Positions 22,207 through 33,744 of a DNA stretch of 64,000 nt are shown one piece after another. The stretch spans positions 66,899 to 130,898 of the forward strand of contig NW_003314425.1 in assembly GCF_000143415.4 (NCBI RefSeq), written 5' to 3'. The position numbers and the translations under genes are program-made. The notes beneath the pieces were generated by a model. The model was not told the DNA's origin, did not search any database, and saw only the letters and a list, made by a program, of their open reading frames with translations. This stretch comes from Selaginella moellendorffii (Eukaryota; Streptophyta; Lycopodiopsida; Selaginellales; Selaginellaceae). The stretch's first letter is position 1, and each line of letters opens with the position of its first letter.

Positions 22207-22312
22207 TCTCACGCGGAAGATGATTTGATCCAACGGTGAACGCACACTTGGCTATATCTCCACCATAGGGCTCTCGGACTAAGATTTTGTGGGTGGAGGT
22301 GGAGGAGAACCG

Positions 22313-24004
22313 ATGGAGGGTGCCAGTTTGGTTCGTTTCCCTTCCAGTTTTGTTCGCTCGAGCTGGACAATTCCCAGCCCACGGGGGATTGTCGTCAAGG
22401 TAAGCAACTCTCTTTATCCTTTCTGCATTGCTTCAAACTTTCGATTCATCAGAGGCATGGAGCTAAGCTCTGCATTTCGTGCCGGTCAGAGTCACCTGAG
22501 GTACTTCTAGTTGTCTAGTCGTACAGCGTGTAAACATTTTCTTCGTTTGTCTATACTAGACGATGGTTGTCTCCATAACAGGTGCCACGGGATTTATTGG
22601 AAGAAGATTGGTACACAGGCTAGCTTCGGGTCTGTTGTATTTTATGAAGACATGTCCTTGAAGATAATGTTTTCCTTGGTTTTTCCAGATGGACACAAAG
22701 TCCGAGTTCTTACGCGTTCCATTTCGAAGGCAGCTGATCTTTTCCCGGCAAGGGACTATCCGACCGTTGAGATATCCTTAGAGCGTGATCTGGAGAAATG
22801 CATTCCAGGATCGACTGGAGTTGTCAATCTTACTGGGACACCTATCAGCACTCGCTGGACATCGGAGGTTCGTTTCTCTCTAGCCTTTCTGTATCCACAT
22901 TTGCTCAAAAGGTTACAGGTGAAAGACGAGATCAAACGAAGCAGGATAAGTCTCACCACAAAGGTACTTCCTCTTTTTCTTCTTCAAACAAGACACGCTT
23001 TCTTTCAGCTTGTTGAAACCATCAACACTACTCCAAAAGAACTACGTCCCAAGGTTTTAGTGAGTGCTTCCGCCGTGGGATTCTACGGAGCGAGCGAGAC
23101 ATCTACGTATGACGAAACGAGTCCTTCGGGAAATGATTATCTCGCCGAAGTACGTATACGTAATTTAATCATTGTTTCATACTTATTTTCTCTGCTGCCG
23201 TGTGTTTGTCAGGTTTGCCGGGAATGGGAAGCTGCCGCAAGCAATGTTGATGGCAGTGTAAAGCTTGTCCTCCTTCGCATTGGCATTGTACTCGACAAGG
23301 AGGGTGGCGCTCTAGGCACGTATAATATTTGAAAATGGCTGTTCCTTAGTTATTGTTGCCTGATTCTGTTATTGGCACGCAGCAAGCATGGTCCCATTAT
23401 TCAAAGTTTTTGCTGGCGGTCCTATAGGTTCTGGAAAACAATGGTGAGATTTCTCTCCTGAATTTGTTCTTCTAAATGTGGAGAAATCGCTGCCAGGTTC
23501 TCGTGGGTGCATCGCGAGGATTTGGTGTCACTGATAACTGAAGCGCTAACGAATCCAACCTACAAAGGTAAATAACCAGTTTCATCGTTTTCTATTCGGC
23601 TGCTTTGTGGTGTACCTTCGTACAGTAGATTGCTCGGCAAAGTTCTTACAGCCGTAACTTGGAAGTTCTTGCGGAATGTAACGCCGTTTGTTGTGGTTTG
23701 GTCAGGTGTAATCAATGGGACAGCCCCGAATCCAGTCCGAATGGCCGAGATTTGTGACACTCTGGGAAGAGTCTTGGGACGTCCGTCATGGCTCCCTGTT
23801 CCTGAGATTGCTCTCAAAGCAGTACTTGGAGAGGGTGCGAGTGCGGTAAGTAAAATCTATCTCTCCCCTAAAGATTCACCTTTTCAATGACAACAACAGG
23901 TTCTCGACGGTCAAAGAGTGGTACCAAAGAGAGCTCAAGAGCTCGGTTTCAAGTTTAAGTACCGCTACATTGGGGACGCTCTGAAGGCAATCTTTGCTTC
24001 CTAG
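22313..24004 (+). CDS. SDR39U1-type epimerase family protein, probably plastid (GIANT CHLOROPLAST 1/SulA-like)
   Basis: Eleven exons: 22313-22399, 22453-22500, 22560-22629, 22689-22867, 22919-22963, 23009-23149, 23213-23315, 23383-23443, 23497-23567, 23706-23845, 23900-24004; 349 aa. The first two exons encode a Ser/Arg-rich transit-peptide-like leader. The Rossmann NAD(P) motif [12 protein letters not shown] follows, then [27 protein letters not shown] and WVHREDL, all hallmarks of the YfcH/SDR39U1 family. Plant GC1 (AtSulA) is a plastid-envelope protein needed for chloroplast division. The intron after GGAL uses a GC donor in the best reading (23316); a GT donor at 23320 with another acceptor (exon from 23387) also keeps frame but fits the family less well. 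Confidence 0.9.
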
Positions 24005-25713
24005 AAAGGCAAAGGACGGACTCTTATTCCTCGTCGTTCTTTCCTCGTCGTTCTTTCTTCGTCGTCACTGCTGTGGAGCTTGCTACCGCTGCTGCTTTCA
24101 CCATAGCTTTTCCACCACCAAACGAAACAGTCACAGCTGGCCCGTGGACGTACGTTTGGCAGCTAGTACACAGGGAGGAGCAGTCCACACAAGGCTAGTT
24201 CCCTGCCCAAAGACATGTACCTGACAACGCTGGTGGACAAGACACTGTTGCAGCCAGCAGGCTTTGAGATATGTGAACTTCGTAGTTCCAGGTCCCTCTA
24301 TAAGAGCTCGAGCAAGGTATGAGAATGCAAAGGAAAATTTTCTTTTCTTGATAAAAGAGACTCGCGTGCAATTGCTAGATTCAAGTCCGATATCTCAACT
24401 ACAGGTGCAGTGTAAAGCTTCGTCCTCGTTCGTTCGAACTGGCAAGGATTATCAAAGAAAAAGATTGCCTGTTAGAGTTTGTGAGGACTGATCACTGTGA
24501 TTTCAGTTACTGGCATGCATGCAGCAAGCAAGCAGGTTTCATTATTCTAAAGTTTATATCCCGGCAGACGGTCCAATTGCCAGAGGTAACTTGAAAGCTT
24601 GTTCGTTTAAACAGTGGAGAGTTTGGCAGGTTCTTTCTTAACAAAGTGGTCTCTTATTTATGGTAACACTTGAGCTTGATTTTTCTTCTTCTTTCCTCAT
24701 GCTGCACACCATTGTGTCTCTTTTGTTCTTCAGGTGTCTTATCCTGAACGTGAATGGTCACTCCAGCTTGAATGCTATGCGGTAACGTAGCTACCAGTCC
24801 ATTTCATTTCCTTCCTTCTTTCGACGTCTTAACATCCCTCTTACAGCTTGCTTTCAACAACGACAACAACAGCTTCTAGACGCGGTCAAAAGAGCGGCAA
24901 ATTTCGCTCCGGGGCTCGACTTCAAAGTTGTTTTAAAGTACGGTCTACACTCCATTGGCGGAAGGAGCACCCCTATACTTCGTTCGTCATCGGCCTGTGA
25001 GAGACGAGACGACGACCCCTGTCGTGGCGCTGCTGCCGCCGCTGCTGCTGTTCTCTCGAGCACCAAAACGAATCAGTCCCCAGCGCTAGCTGGTCCTTGT
25101 GACGTAGCACACTTGGAAGTTAGTACTCAGGGAGACCAGTCCGCACAGATAAGATAACTTCCTTACTTCCCATGGCTCTGATCTGACACTGTGGAGGAAC
25201 AAGTCCCCAGGAGAAGACTTTGAAACATGTGAAGTTCCAAGCTCCAATCCTCCAAAAGTGCTATAACTCGGAGAGCCAGGTATGCGAGTTCATGAATGAA
25301 AATCTGGAGCTGACTAGTTGTTTTTTTTTCTTTAATCACCTCCAGCAGCTTTAAAATACATTTACCGTCATGTGGAGGAACACTACTACCCAGCTGCGGT
25401 GCTGCTGTAACTTTCACGGGAGCGGAGGAAACACTAGTTTTCTCGTGAGTTTGAACGCCCAGCTCCGCAATTCCATGTGCTGTCCCTGCTAGATTCACTT
25501 GAAACACGGCTGCGATTAAGGTATACGATGAGAGCTGACTGACTCCAGTTACATCAATCACACCTCGGTTTAAACTCTCGAGCTTTTCAATTTGTTTTCT
25601 TGTCCTCCCTCTCTCTTTCGAGTCTCACGCGTCTCGATTGGATGGATTGACTGATCTTGCCTCTTTGTTTCATGATCATTTGGTTCTCACTCTCTCTCTC
25701 TCTCTCTTTTGTA
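24005..25713. other. Intergenic region with duplicated 3' flank
   Basis: Apart from the decayed epimerase copy, this holds TCGTCGTT repeats (24031-24066) and a CT microsatellite (25690-25709). No intact gene was seen. Confidence 0.55.
24400..25300 (+). pseudogene. Decayed tandem copy of the SDR39U1-type gene and its 3' flank
   Basis: Blocks align in order with the intact gene: 24,410-24,440 with 23,253-23,290 (tgtaaagctt...tcgt), 24,520-24,640 with 23,375-23,505 (gcagcaagca, cattattc, gcggtcc, ggcaggttct) and 24,865-24,960 with 23,885-23,975 (acaacaacag, cggtcaaagag). The 3' flank 25,050-25,300 matches 24,090-24,330. Stops, small indels and lost exons leave no long frame. Confidence 0.65.
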
Positions 25714-28305
25714 TCAGCAACACCATCGCCCGATGCGAAGAAACGCCGAGAGAGGCGAAGAAGTCGCCTCCGGCATGTTCCCGGTTTGCCGGATGTAGTC
25801 GGCTCTTTGAGCAGTCTTGGCGGCCTGTTCTACTCGCCGGGACTCGGCCGCGGCTCGCAGATCCTCGGCCCTCCGCCGCGCAATCGCCAGCTTGTTCATG
25901 AGCTGCTCGTGAGAGTGCGATCGCATTCGCTCCACTTTCACCTGGAGAGAAAGAATTAGATCAATCAAATCACTCTGCGCTACTCAGGCAGAAAGGATTC
26001 GACGATGAAAGAGAGAGACGAAGAACAACTCCTAGAAACTTGAGCACTTGCTAGCTACGTACGACCAGTCAAGAGGAGGAAAAAAAAAAGAAAAGAAACC
26101 GTAGCTCTCATCGCCTTGAAACAAGTAAGCATTTTCTCTCAGAGGAAGGAAGAAGATCTTACCTCGATTCGACGCATCTCGGCCTCGGCTTTGGCCTTCT
26201 CGTGGTTCTCCCACGCCACGATCTTGGACTCCTCCCTCTTATACCTGCAAGAAACCAAAAACAAAGAAAGGTGGCGGACAATGAAAATCAAAGTTAGCGA
26301 TACCTTGCCTCGTACTTGGCCTTCTCCGCTTCCTCCCACGCCGCCGCCCTCGTCTCGAGCACATTCCTCTTCACCTCCTCCAGATCGATGTTCTTGAGGC
26401 ACTTGGAAGCGTCCTCCTCCTCCTCCTCGCGCGACGCCCAGGCAGCGATGTTTGCCTTGCCCAGCTGCGCTCCCAGCGCTCGAATCTCCTGCCTCGTCTT
26501 GTGCTTCTCCGACAGCACCAGGTGCTCGCTCATCCCGGGCGTCTGGCTGCCGCTGCTAATCCCCGCCGCCGCTACTCCTCCGCCGCCTTCGCCGCCACCA
26601 CCACCACCACCATCGTCGTCAATGGTGGCTGTGATCCGCCCGGGCGTGGAGGGCCGAGAGGATACCGGGCTCCGAATGGTCGGGGTGGTGGCTCTTATCG
26701 GGGTGCCCGTTCTCGACGGCTCCTGGCTCGCAATGGGCGTCATCTCAGTCCCCATGTCGCGCATCGACACCGACCTCAGCCCCGGCGGCGCTACGTACGA
26801 CGTAGCGGGGTTTGCTATGCCGCCGCCGCCTCCGTTACCCCCGGGGCTCTGGTGCTCGCCCTTGGCGCCCGGATGATCTAAAGTTTCAAAGATCTCCATG
26901 TTAGAAATGCCAAGTAAGAAGAGTTCTAAAGCTGGATGGGAGTTCTAAGCTCGTTCAAAGCTGGAAAAACTAAGAAGAAATTAAGTCTAGAGCTGGAAAA
27001 ACTAAGAAACTAAGTTGGAAAGGACCAAGGAAGAAGTGCTCGAAGAGTTCTAAGTTCTTTCAAAGCTGGATGAAAGTTCGAAGCTGGAAAACTAGAAAAC
27101 TAACTTGGAAAGGAGAGATAACTAAGTTGGAAAGCTGGAGAACTATGAAAGTTTCGAAGGAAAGAAGAGAGTGATCTCACCTGAGAAGTCCGAGGTGGGC
27201 TTCTCGGTCCGGAGGGCCGGCTTGGAGAGATCATCGTCCACGGCGTCGTCGATCGCGTCCTGGGCCAAGTTGGTCACCAGCTTGAGCTTGGCATCGTCGC
27301 AAGCCAGCTCGTGGAGCTCCTCCAGCGGGTAGCGATCGAGCGAGCTCATCGATCGCGTCTTCACAGGTCCTCCTCCTCCTCCGCCGGGGCTGGGCATGAA
27401 AGAGAACTTGTACGCCGCGGGGCCATCGATCTTCTTATCGTCCGGCGGTGGCATCATACCGCCGGCGGCACCGGCGGTACCGCGCGGTGGCTGCCCGAGC
27501 AGCGCGGCCTTCTTGCTTGCATTGATAATGACGTGATTGGGGATCGAGGACAGCAGTTGCTGCATCTTGGGCGCTGCCATCATCCTGCTCTTGATCGCCG
27601 CTCCATCTGACGAGACGAGCCATTTCTCGGCGTCGTCCCACTTCGAGGGAGCTGGCTTCAACATCGATCGCGCGGCACCGGCGGTAGTGGTGGCGCCGCC
27701 ACCGCCGGAGCGCTGTTGTGGATCTCCTCGGCTGTTAAAATCAAAGCTGGAGACGCTGGATGTGTTCTCCAGGCTGCTGTCGTAGTCCGCGGATTCCTCG
27801 TCGGTGGTGATCCGGTTCTCCTGCGAGCCCGGCGGCGCCGCTGTTCTTCCGCCATTCTTCTTGCCGCCACCGCCGCTGGCCTGGAGCTTCATCACCTTGA
27901 GCAGCGCTGCGTCGGGCTTTGGCGTCGACCATCCATAGCCATTGCTCTCGAGCGCTACTGGAGAGGTGCCTAGAGAAAAATTTCGAAGATCTCTCACCCG
28001 TAGATCGAGAAGAAAAGAGAGAGAAGAGCTTTCTATACCTTTGAGGAGGAGAGATTCTGATGCGTGGCGGCTATGGATACCAATCAGCTCCTCTCGTGTT
28101 CTTCCTCCTGCCAATCAATCACCACCCAAAACACGATTTTGGGCCAAGGTACGTGAGCATTGGATTCTCTTTCGCGTTTTCTCCCACCTTCGAGGAGTAG
28201 TGCGTGATGCTTGGGACTCATGGCGACTTGCTTGGTCGATCCCTCCACCATTTTGCTCGACGATTGCTGCTGCTGCGAGGAGGAATCAATCACCTCCACG
28301 GACAT
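25714..28305 (-). CDS. Remorin with long disordered N-terminal region (group 6-like)
   Basis: Six exons: 28305-28188, 28107-28039, 27969-27181, 26877-26304, 26244-26163, 25941-25714; 619 aa. The remorin C domain spans the last three exons: AAAWEEAEKAKYEARYKREE, AWENHEKAKAEAEMRRIEVK and EQAAKTAQRADYIRQTGNMP form the conserved coiled coil. The upstream 450 or so residues are Gly-, Pro- and Ser-rich and probably disordered, with several Ser/Thr-Pro sites (TPIRATTPTIRSP). Remorins attach to the inner plasma membrane through a C-terminal anchor and organise nanodomains. The C-terminus here ends GRWCC, and the paired Cys could be S-acylated. Intron 4 (26878-27180) is unusually long and repetitive. 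Confidence 0.92.
26890..27165. repeat. Degenerate purine-rich repeats inside a remorin intron
   Basis: Words such as agctggaaaaactaagaa, gttctaagtt and aagttggaaagg recur six or more times in the 303-bp intron, giving a strongly purine-biased plus strand. Confidence 0.7.
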
Positions 28306-29414
28306 TGCTCGTTCCTAGACACGGATCTATCGCTGGTAAGAGAAAGAGAAAATGGAATCGCTCCATACCTTGGCTCCCAGAGAGCCTACATTGGCCCCTC
28401 GCTCGAATTCCAAGCTCGCGTCTCCAATTCCCTCGATTGGGCAATGGAATAGTACGTAGTCACGGGCGCCAGCAGAAGAGAGACTTAAGAGCGAGAGAAA
28501 GAAGAAGAAGGCGAAGAGCTTTCCAGCGATGGAGATGGAAGCAGCATTGATTTCTCTCCTGGCTGCTAGTTTTCCTCCTCACGCTCTGTTGCTCTTCACC
28601 TGGAAAACGATGGCGAACGAACTCGAAACACCCACAAACCTACCGAGAAGAAGAGAGGAAGAAGAAAGAACGAGAGAGGAAAATGGAGGAAGAGGGCGAT
28701 TGGGAGGCGAGCGCCCAGTGGCGAGATCGATCGCGCGGGAGAGGAGTGGCACGGAAAAACGGGATTTTGCGCGAGAAAAATGGGATTTTGGATGGGAAGA
28801 GAAGAGCTCCCTCCCACCTCTTTAGATAGATAGAAATGGAGTGGTGGAGTGGAATTCTTTCTCACAAGATTACACACTCTCACACATAGACCCTCGACTG
28901 ACTGCCTCGTCTCTGACTCTCCTCTGGCAGACAAAACAAATCTCAGGACAGCCTCCTTGCTGGCTCCAAAATTATTCTAGGGAGCAAATTAAACCCCGTA
29001 CCGCCGGCGTCACTGTTTGTACCGCGCGGCACGGGCTGTAAGAAGCGCGCGGTACAAATGTTTTCAAATCTCCTCCACCGTACAATTACCAGCGGCACCG
29101 TAGCCAATCGTACACGCCGCGCGGCACCGTGCCGCGGGCGTCACTTCACTCGAGCCGTGCGGCACGCCTGGCCAATTAAAAAACTTTAAGATCAAATCGC
29201 GGAGTCAATGACTGCGTTGCTTTCCATTAAGGAATCGCGGATTGGGTTATGATTTTTCTTTGTCTTGTGATCGCGAGATCATAGCATCATCTCCCTCCAA
29301 ATATTTATTTGGCTTTGTGGATATACTTGTGGTTCTAGTTGGAAGATTGGGGGTTTAGGGTTTAACCCCAAGAAAATGGATGGATAGCTAGGGTAGCGAT
29401 CGAATCATCGATCG
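28306..29414. other. Divergent intergenic region between remorin and RPS1
   Basis: GAGAAAGAAG-rich leader sequences at 28,330-28,800 are followed by a cluster of GC-rich palindromic words (28996-29172). A telo-box ggtttagggttta (29352-29364) lies 50 bp before the RPS1 ATG. No gene was seen. Confidence 0.6.
28996..29172. promoter_or_regulatory. Cluster of GC-rich GTAC/CGCGCGG palindromic motifs
   Basis: Variants of gtaccgcgcggcac occur several times, in both orientations, within about 175 bp (for example near 29020, 29047, 29119, 29132 and 29156). The word ggcgtcact appears twice. The GTAC core occurs five times. This is unlike the surrounding sequence and suggests a transcription-factor site array. 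Confidence 0.45.
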
Positions 29415-30731
29415 ATGGGGGCAGCGGCGGTGGCGACGACGACGACGGCGGCGGCGGCGCAGCTAGGCGGTGGGATTGGCATCGGGAAGCCGCTAGTGGT
29501 AGGATCTAGCAGCAGCAGCAGCTTCGCGGGCAGGCGAGGGTTTCTCGGCAGCAATCGCAAGGCCGCGGGAGGATTTCCAGGCGGCGGCAAGAATGCGGCG
29601 CGTGTCCACTGCGTGGTAGCCTTTGCGGACCCGCGCTCGCGGAATCTGGACATCAAGGAGGAGATTGAGCGGCGGTGGGAGGCGCTCCAGGAGAATCCTC
29701 TCGAGGGCGTGCCGTTCACGGTGGAGGAGTTCGAGGAGGCGCTGTCCAAGTACGAATTCGACCACACCGTGGGCGATGTGGTGAAGGGGACGGTGTTCGT
29801 CACCGACAAGCTGGGCGCGCTGGTGGACATTGGCGGCAAATCCATGGCCTTCCTGCCCATGGATTTGGCGTCGGTGTTCAAGCTCAAGGATCTGCGCGTC
29901 ATGGGTCTCTTCTCCGGCGTCCAGGAGCAATTCGAGGTGGTCCGCGAGGACGAGGAGAACAGCCGCTTCATCGTCAGCCTCCGCGAGATGCACATCAAGC
30001 TCTCGTGGGAGAGGCTCAAGCAAATCCAGGCCGAGGACGCGATTTGCAAGGGCGTGGTGGTGAGCAGCAACCGGGGTGGCCTCTCGCTCCAGATTGAGTG
30101 CCTCAAGGCATTCCTTCCATTCTCGCAGCTCGCCGGAGGCCTCAACCAGGAGAATCTCACAGGAAGGGAGCTCCCAGTGAAAGTTCTCGAGGTGGACGAA
30201 GAACAAAAGAGGCTGGTGGTGAGCCACAGGAAAGCTCTAGCAGAGAATCAAGCCACGCTGGGCATCGGCTCGGTGGTGGTGGGAACCGTCCAGACGATCA
30301 AACCATACGGCGCGTTCATCGATCTGGGAGGACTCACTGGGCTCTTGCACGTAAGCCAGATCAGCCACGACCGGATCACCACCGTGGAAAACGTCCTCTC
30401 GCCGGGTGACAAGCTCAAAGTCATGGTTTTGAGCCATGACAAGGATCGGGGGCGCATAAGCTTGTCCACCAAGAAGCTGGAGCCGACCCCTGGAGATATG
30501 TTGCGGAATCCATCGCTGGTGTACGAGAAGGCGGACGAGATGGCGATGACGTTCCGGCAAAGGGTCGCGCAGGCCGAGGCTGCTGCTCGAGCCGAGGACT
30601 TGCAGTTCCAACAAGGAGCCGGGAGATTTGGCTTGAGCGCCGATATACTCGGAGTGGAGGAAGATCTCCCGGCGGCGGCGGAGCCAGCGGCGGAGGAGGC
30701 AGCAGCGGACATTTTGTCGACACCTCTATGA
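29415..30731 (+). CDS. RPS1: Plastid 30S ribosomal protein S1
   Basis: Intronless, 438 aa. The first 70 or so residues form an Ala/Thr/Ser/Gly-rich transit peptide. Three S1 RNA-binding domains follow: the first around VGDVVKGTVFVTDKLGALVD, the second around AICKGVVVSSNRGGLSLQI, and the third, most typical, around IGSVVVGTVQTIKPYGAFID with GLTGLLHVSQIS. Three S1 domains, rather than the six of bacterial S1, are characteristic of chloroplast S1. The protein binds mRNA at the plastid small subunit and promotes translation initiation. The C-terminus is an Ala/Glu-rich tail. Codons are strongly GC-ending. Confidence 0.95.
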   Translation: MGAAAVATTTTAAAAQLGGGIGIGKPLVVGSSSSSSFAGRRGFLGSNRKAAGGFPGGGKNAARVHCVVAFADPRSRNLDIKEEIERRWEALQENPLEGVPFTVEEFEEALSKYEFDHTVGDVVKGTVFVTDKLGALVDIGGKSMAFLPMDLASVFKLKDLRVMGLFSGVQEQFEVVREDEENSRFIVSLREMHIKLSWERLKQIQAEDAICKGVVVSSNRGGLSLQIECLKAFLPFSQLAGGLNQENLTGRELPVKVLEVDEEQKRLVVSHRKALAENQATLGIGSVVVGTVQTIKPYGAFIDLGGLTGLLHVSQISHDRITTVENVLSPGDKLKVMVLSHDKDRGRISLSTKKLEPTPGDMLRNPSLVYEKADEMAMTFRQRVAQAEAAARAEDLQFQQGAGRFGLSADILGVEEDLPAAAEPAAEEAAADILSTPL

Positions 30732-30840
30732 AAGTAAGCTCTGTTCTTCCTTGCTCTCCTCTTCTTCACTCTGTGTTAATGCCACCACCTCACTTGTCCA
30801 AAACTTCAGTGTATTTTGAGCCGAGTCGAGTACAGTACCT

Positions 30841-32642
30841 CTACAATGATGCTAGCTCTAGCTTGTGAACTAGAACGCCGTTCTTGGCCTGAGAGTTTCG
30901 AGCCCATCTTCCCAGGCGAGGTTCCTGTACAGTCCTTTGTGTTTGAGTAAATCAATGGATGAATAGAGACTTACTTGGCCAACTCCTGCTAGTAGGAAGC
31001 GCCCGCTACGAGCGAACGCTAGCGCATTAACAAATCCTTTCTGGGAAGGTTGAAAGAGGGTTGATCGATCGTCGTGAGAGGGAAAAAGGATTAAGAAACT
31101 TACGGCTGGTAGAGTATGAAGAGGCTTGAGACTTTTATTCCCATCTTCTACAGACCAAAGTTGGATTTTGCCGTCTCCAGCTCCACTTGCTACTAGATCG
31201 CTACCTCGGCAAGTAGCCACTGCCCCGACCCATGCCTCAATTGCTCCACACGACGCTGGTAGCGATGTTTCACCTGGAACAGTCGAAAGTTAGAACTTTC
31301 ACAGTGAAAAGCGAGATCCAAGGAGTCTCACCGTTCCTGTGTTCTTCCACCTTTGGCCCATGCGCACTTTTGGCTATATACACGGGCTTCTTCCTCACTG
31401 CACTCCAGAGCGCGACGGAGCCATCGTCAGCACCAGACAAAAACTCTCCGTTTGTTATACAGCAGCACGACTCGATCGATGCCGTATAGCCTCTAAAGAC
31501 GAGCTGCGTTTCTTCAGGAACCTGTGCCACGAAATGAACTGTAAGAAAAATTAAGTACGAAAACTCAAAGCAGCCAGCGACATACCTTCCAAAGCCTGAG
31601 AGTCCGGTCCCGTCCAGCCGAAAGAACACGCTCTTGCCTTAAGCAGTCGACGGACACAAGCTCGGATTGGTGACCAAAAAGAGTGTCCATGTACGATCTG
31701 TCCTCGGCACTCCAGAGCTTTAAAGTTCGATCAGAGGAGCCGGAGAAGAGTTGTGTCGTTCCTTGTCTAAATGCTAAGGAAGTGATAGCACCCCTGTGTC
31801 CTGGAAACGCCTATAGTACCAATCAGGATTTTAAAATCAAAGCGTCAAAAGAATCACCCACTTGTATGTGTGCTTGAGTTCTCACGTCCCACAAGTGCAC
31901 TGATCTATCGGGTCCTCCGCTGGCGAGATATCTTCCGCTGGAATCTACCGCGAGCGCAAGGATTCGGCTGCTGCTGGGCTTCTTGCCAGCTTCCGCTGAT
32001 TTCTCAGGTTTTGGTCGCTCGTAGCGAAAACACTTGCCAGTCTCGACGTCCCATTGCAGCAGAAGTCCATCTTTGGAGCCAGAAAATCCCCACTTTTCGT
32101 CTTCGGTGAGAGCTAGAGCCGTGACTGAGAGCCTGTGCTTCCGGATCAACAAGTTTCCTTCGCTTGGAACCTCTGGCAGCAACAATCTAAGACCACAGTT
32201 ATAAGTCGTTCCTGGGACGAGAGAAGAAAGCTTGTTCTCTTTACCTGGAAGCGATCTTCCTCTGGATTTTCCCACTCTCCTCTAGCTGCTCCTGGCGCAG
32301 CAAATCCGCAACAACCGAGTCCCTCCTCCCCTGTCTTTCATCCTCCCCAACCTCCTCATCGCCTTGATCCTCCTCTTCCTCGGCCGCCTTGGCCTTGAGC
32401 TTCTCAAGATAGGCCTTGGCAAGGCGTACCTTCTTCTCGTGCACAGTCTCCTCCAGATCCTCGCCATCGTCGGCGGCTACCTCCTCCTCCCGCGCGGCAT
32501 TCTCTTCCTCGCTGCTAGCGCCGTCGAAGAAATCATCCTCCGCGACCGATCGCTGCGGCTTCTTCTTCTTCCTGGCGCTGGTGCCATCGCCGCTGGCGGC
32601 CCGGCTCTTGCCGGGCTTTCTCTCCGCCCGCCGCTTGCCCAT
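30841..32642 (-). CDS. YAO: U3 snoRNP-associated WD40 protein (RRP9/U3-55K; YAOZHE)
   Basis: Seven exons: 32642-32245, 32186-31862, 31810-31586, 31521-31332, 31273-31104, 31040-30975, 30924-30841; 485 aa. The N-terminus is a Lys/Arg-rich nucleolar signal followed by an acidic, Glu-rich helix region (KVRLAKAYLEKLKAK), as in RRP9. At least six WD40 blades follow: WGFSGSKDGLLLQWD, YLASGGPDRSVHLWDV, LFSGSSDRTLKLWS, VLSAGRDRTLRLWK, FLSGADDGSVALWS and ASGAGDGKIQLWSV. RRP9 binds box B/C of U3 snoRNA and is needed for early pre-rRNA cleavage; Arabidopsis YAO is essential in embryo and gametophyte. The gene is divergent from the SNARE gene (105 bp), with a double telo-box just upstream. Confidence 0.93.
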
Positions 32643-32747
32643 GCCCTAAACCCTAAACCCACAATAAAGAAAATAGCATCTCGCGAATATACCCACAAAG
32701 AATGTGGGTTCGATCCCTCTAGGTTAGAAAATTTCCCATCTCTCGTG
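32643..32747. promoter_or_regulatory. Bidirectional promoter with tandem telo-box
   Basis: The sequence ccctaaaccctaaaccc (32644-32660) directly abuts the YAO start codon. Telo-boxes are known in promoters of ribosome-biogenesis genes in plants, which fits YAO's role. Only 105 bp separate the two divergent ATGs. Confidence 0.65.
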
Positions 32748-33744
32748 ATGGAAGAAGGCGATGTGAGATGGGAGGAGCTGAGGCGCGAAGCTCGCAAGAT
32801 CGAAGGCGACCTCGATGTCAAGCTCTCGTCCTACGCCAAGCTGGGAGGAATGCTGGCGCACGGAGGTAAGAATTTCCCTCTTGCGATCTAGGATCTCTTG
32901 CCAGACTCAGTGTAGCTTGGTAGGGTATGTGGATTCCCCCTCCACCACAGACGGGCATGGCGCCGGGGCCGGCGATGTGGCCTACAATTCCATGGAGATG
33001 GAAATCGAGTCGCTGCTGGAGAAGCTCCTGGATCTCAACGATGCAATGAGCCGCTGCGTCGCGTCGGCGACGTCGACTGCTTCGATCAGCCAGAAGCTCG
33101 CGCGGCATCGCGATATTCTCCACGAGCTCACCCAGGTTCTTTGGATTTTGTTCTTTGTCCTCGATCAGACTAGGAAAGCTTTCAGGAATTCCGAAGAACA
33201 AGAGGGAATATCAACTCCATGCGAGAGCATGCCGATCTCTTGTCATCGGTCCGGAGCGAGATCAGTGAATTCAAGGTTCGTTTCGATCAAAAGCTTGATA
33301 GAACATTTTTGTGATAGAAAAAATCATTGCAGGCCTCTGGGAATGTTTCGCCGGGGCCAAGTCTACTCCGAGAGCGTGCTGCTATCCACGGAAGCATCTC
33401 CCAGGTAAGAACTTGCCGACTTTTACGTGACAACTCGTGACCATCTCCACAGATCGACGATGTCATCGGCCAAGCTCAAGCGACCAAGGCCGCTCTCTCG
33501 TTCCAGAGGTCGACGTTTCTCGAGATCCAGGGCAAGATGAAGCAGCTCAGTGATAGATTTCCTATCGTTCGAAGCCTTCTTGGTAAGCCCGAAACACAAG
33601 CTTTCGATCACTCCTTGACTCTCTCGATCACTCTCTTTCACCACAGGTGCTATCAAGAGAAAGCGTTCCAGAGATACGTTGATACTCTCGGCCGTGATCG
33701 CATTTTGCCTTCTCTTTTTGCTGATTTACTGGATGGCCAAGTGA
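32748..33744 (+). CDS. GOSR1: Golgi Qb-SNARE, GOS1/GOSR1 family
   Basis: Six exons: 32748-32865, 32924-33135, 33186-33275, 33333-33404, 33453-33582, 33647-33744; 239 aa, the usual length. The N-terminal helical region (WEELRREARKIEGDLDVKLS) and a middle helix (EIESLLEKLLDLNDAMSRC) match GOSR1. The SNARE motif ends in FLEIQGKMKQLSDRFPIVRS. The C-terminus is the KRKRSRDTLILSAVIAFCLL anchor and WMAK tail. The protein acts in ER-Golgi and intra-Golgi vesicle fusion with syntaxin-5-type partners. Confidence 0.94.

Noticed and set aside
26316-26876. Plus-strand frame with Pro-rich runs opposite remorin
   Set aside because: The Pro and Ser runs are the complement of the Gly-rich remorin coding sequence.
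29405-30227. Two minus-strand frames opposite RPS1
   Set aside because: They are antisense shadows in GC-rich coding DNA, with no domain and no promoter context.
32706-32722. gggttcgatccctct resembling a tRNA T-loop
   Set aside because: The flanks do not pair as a T stem and no D or anticodon arm can be drawn.
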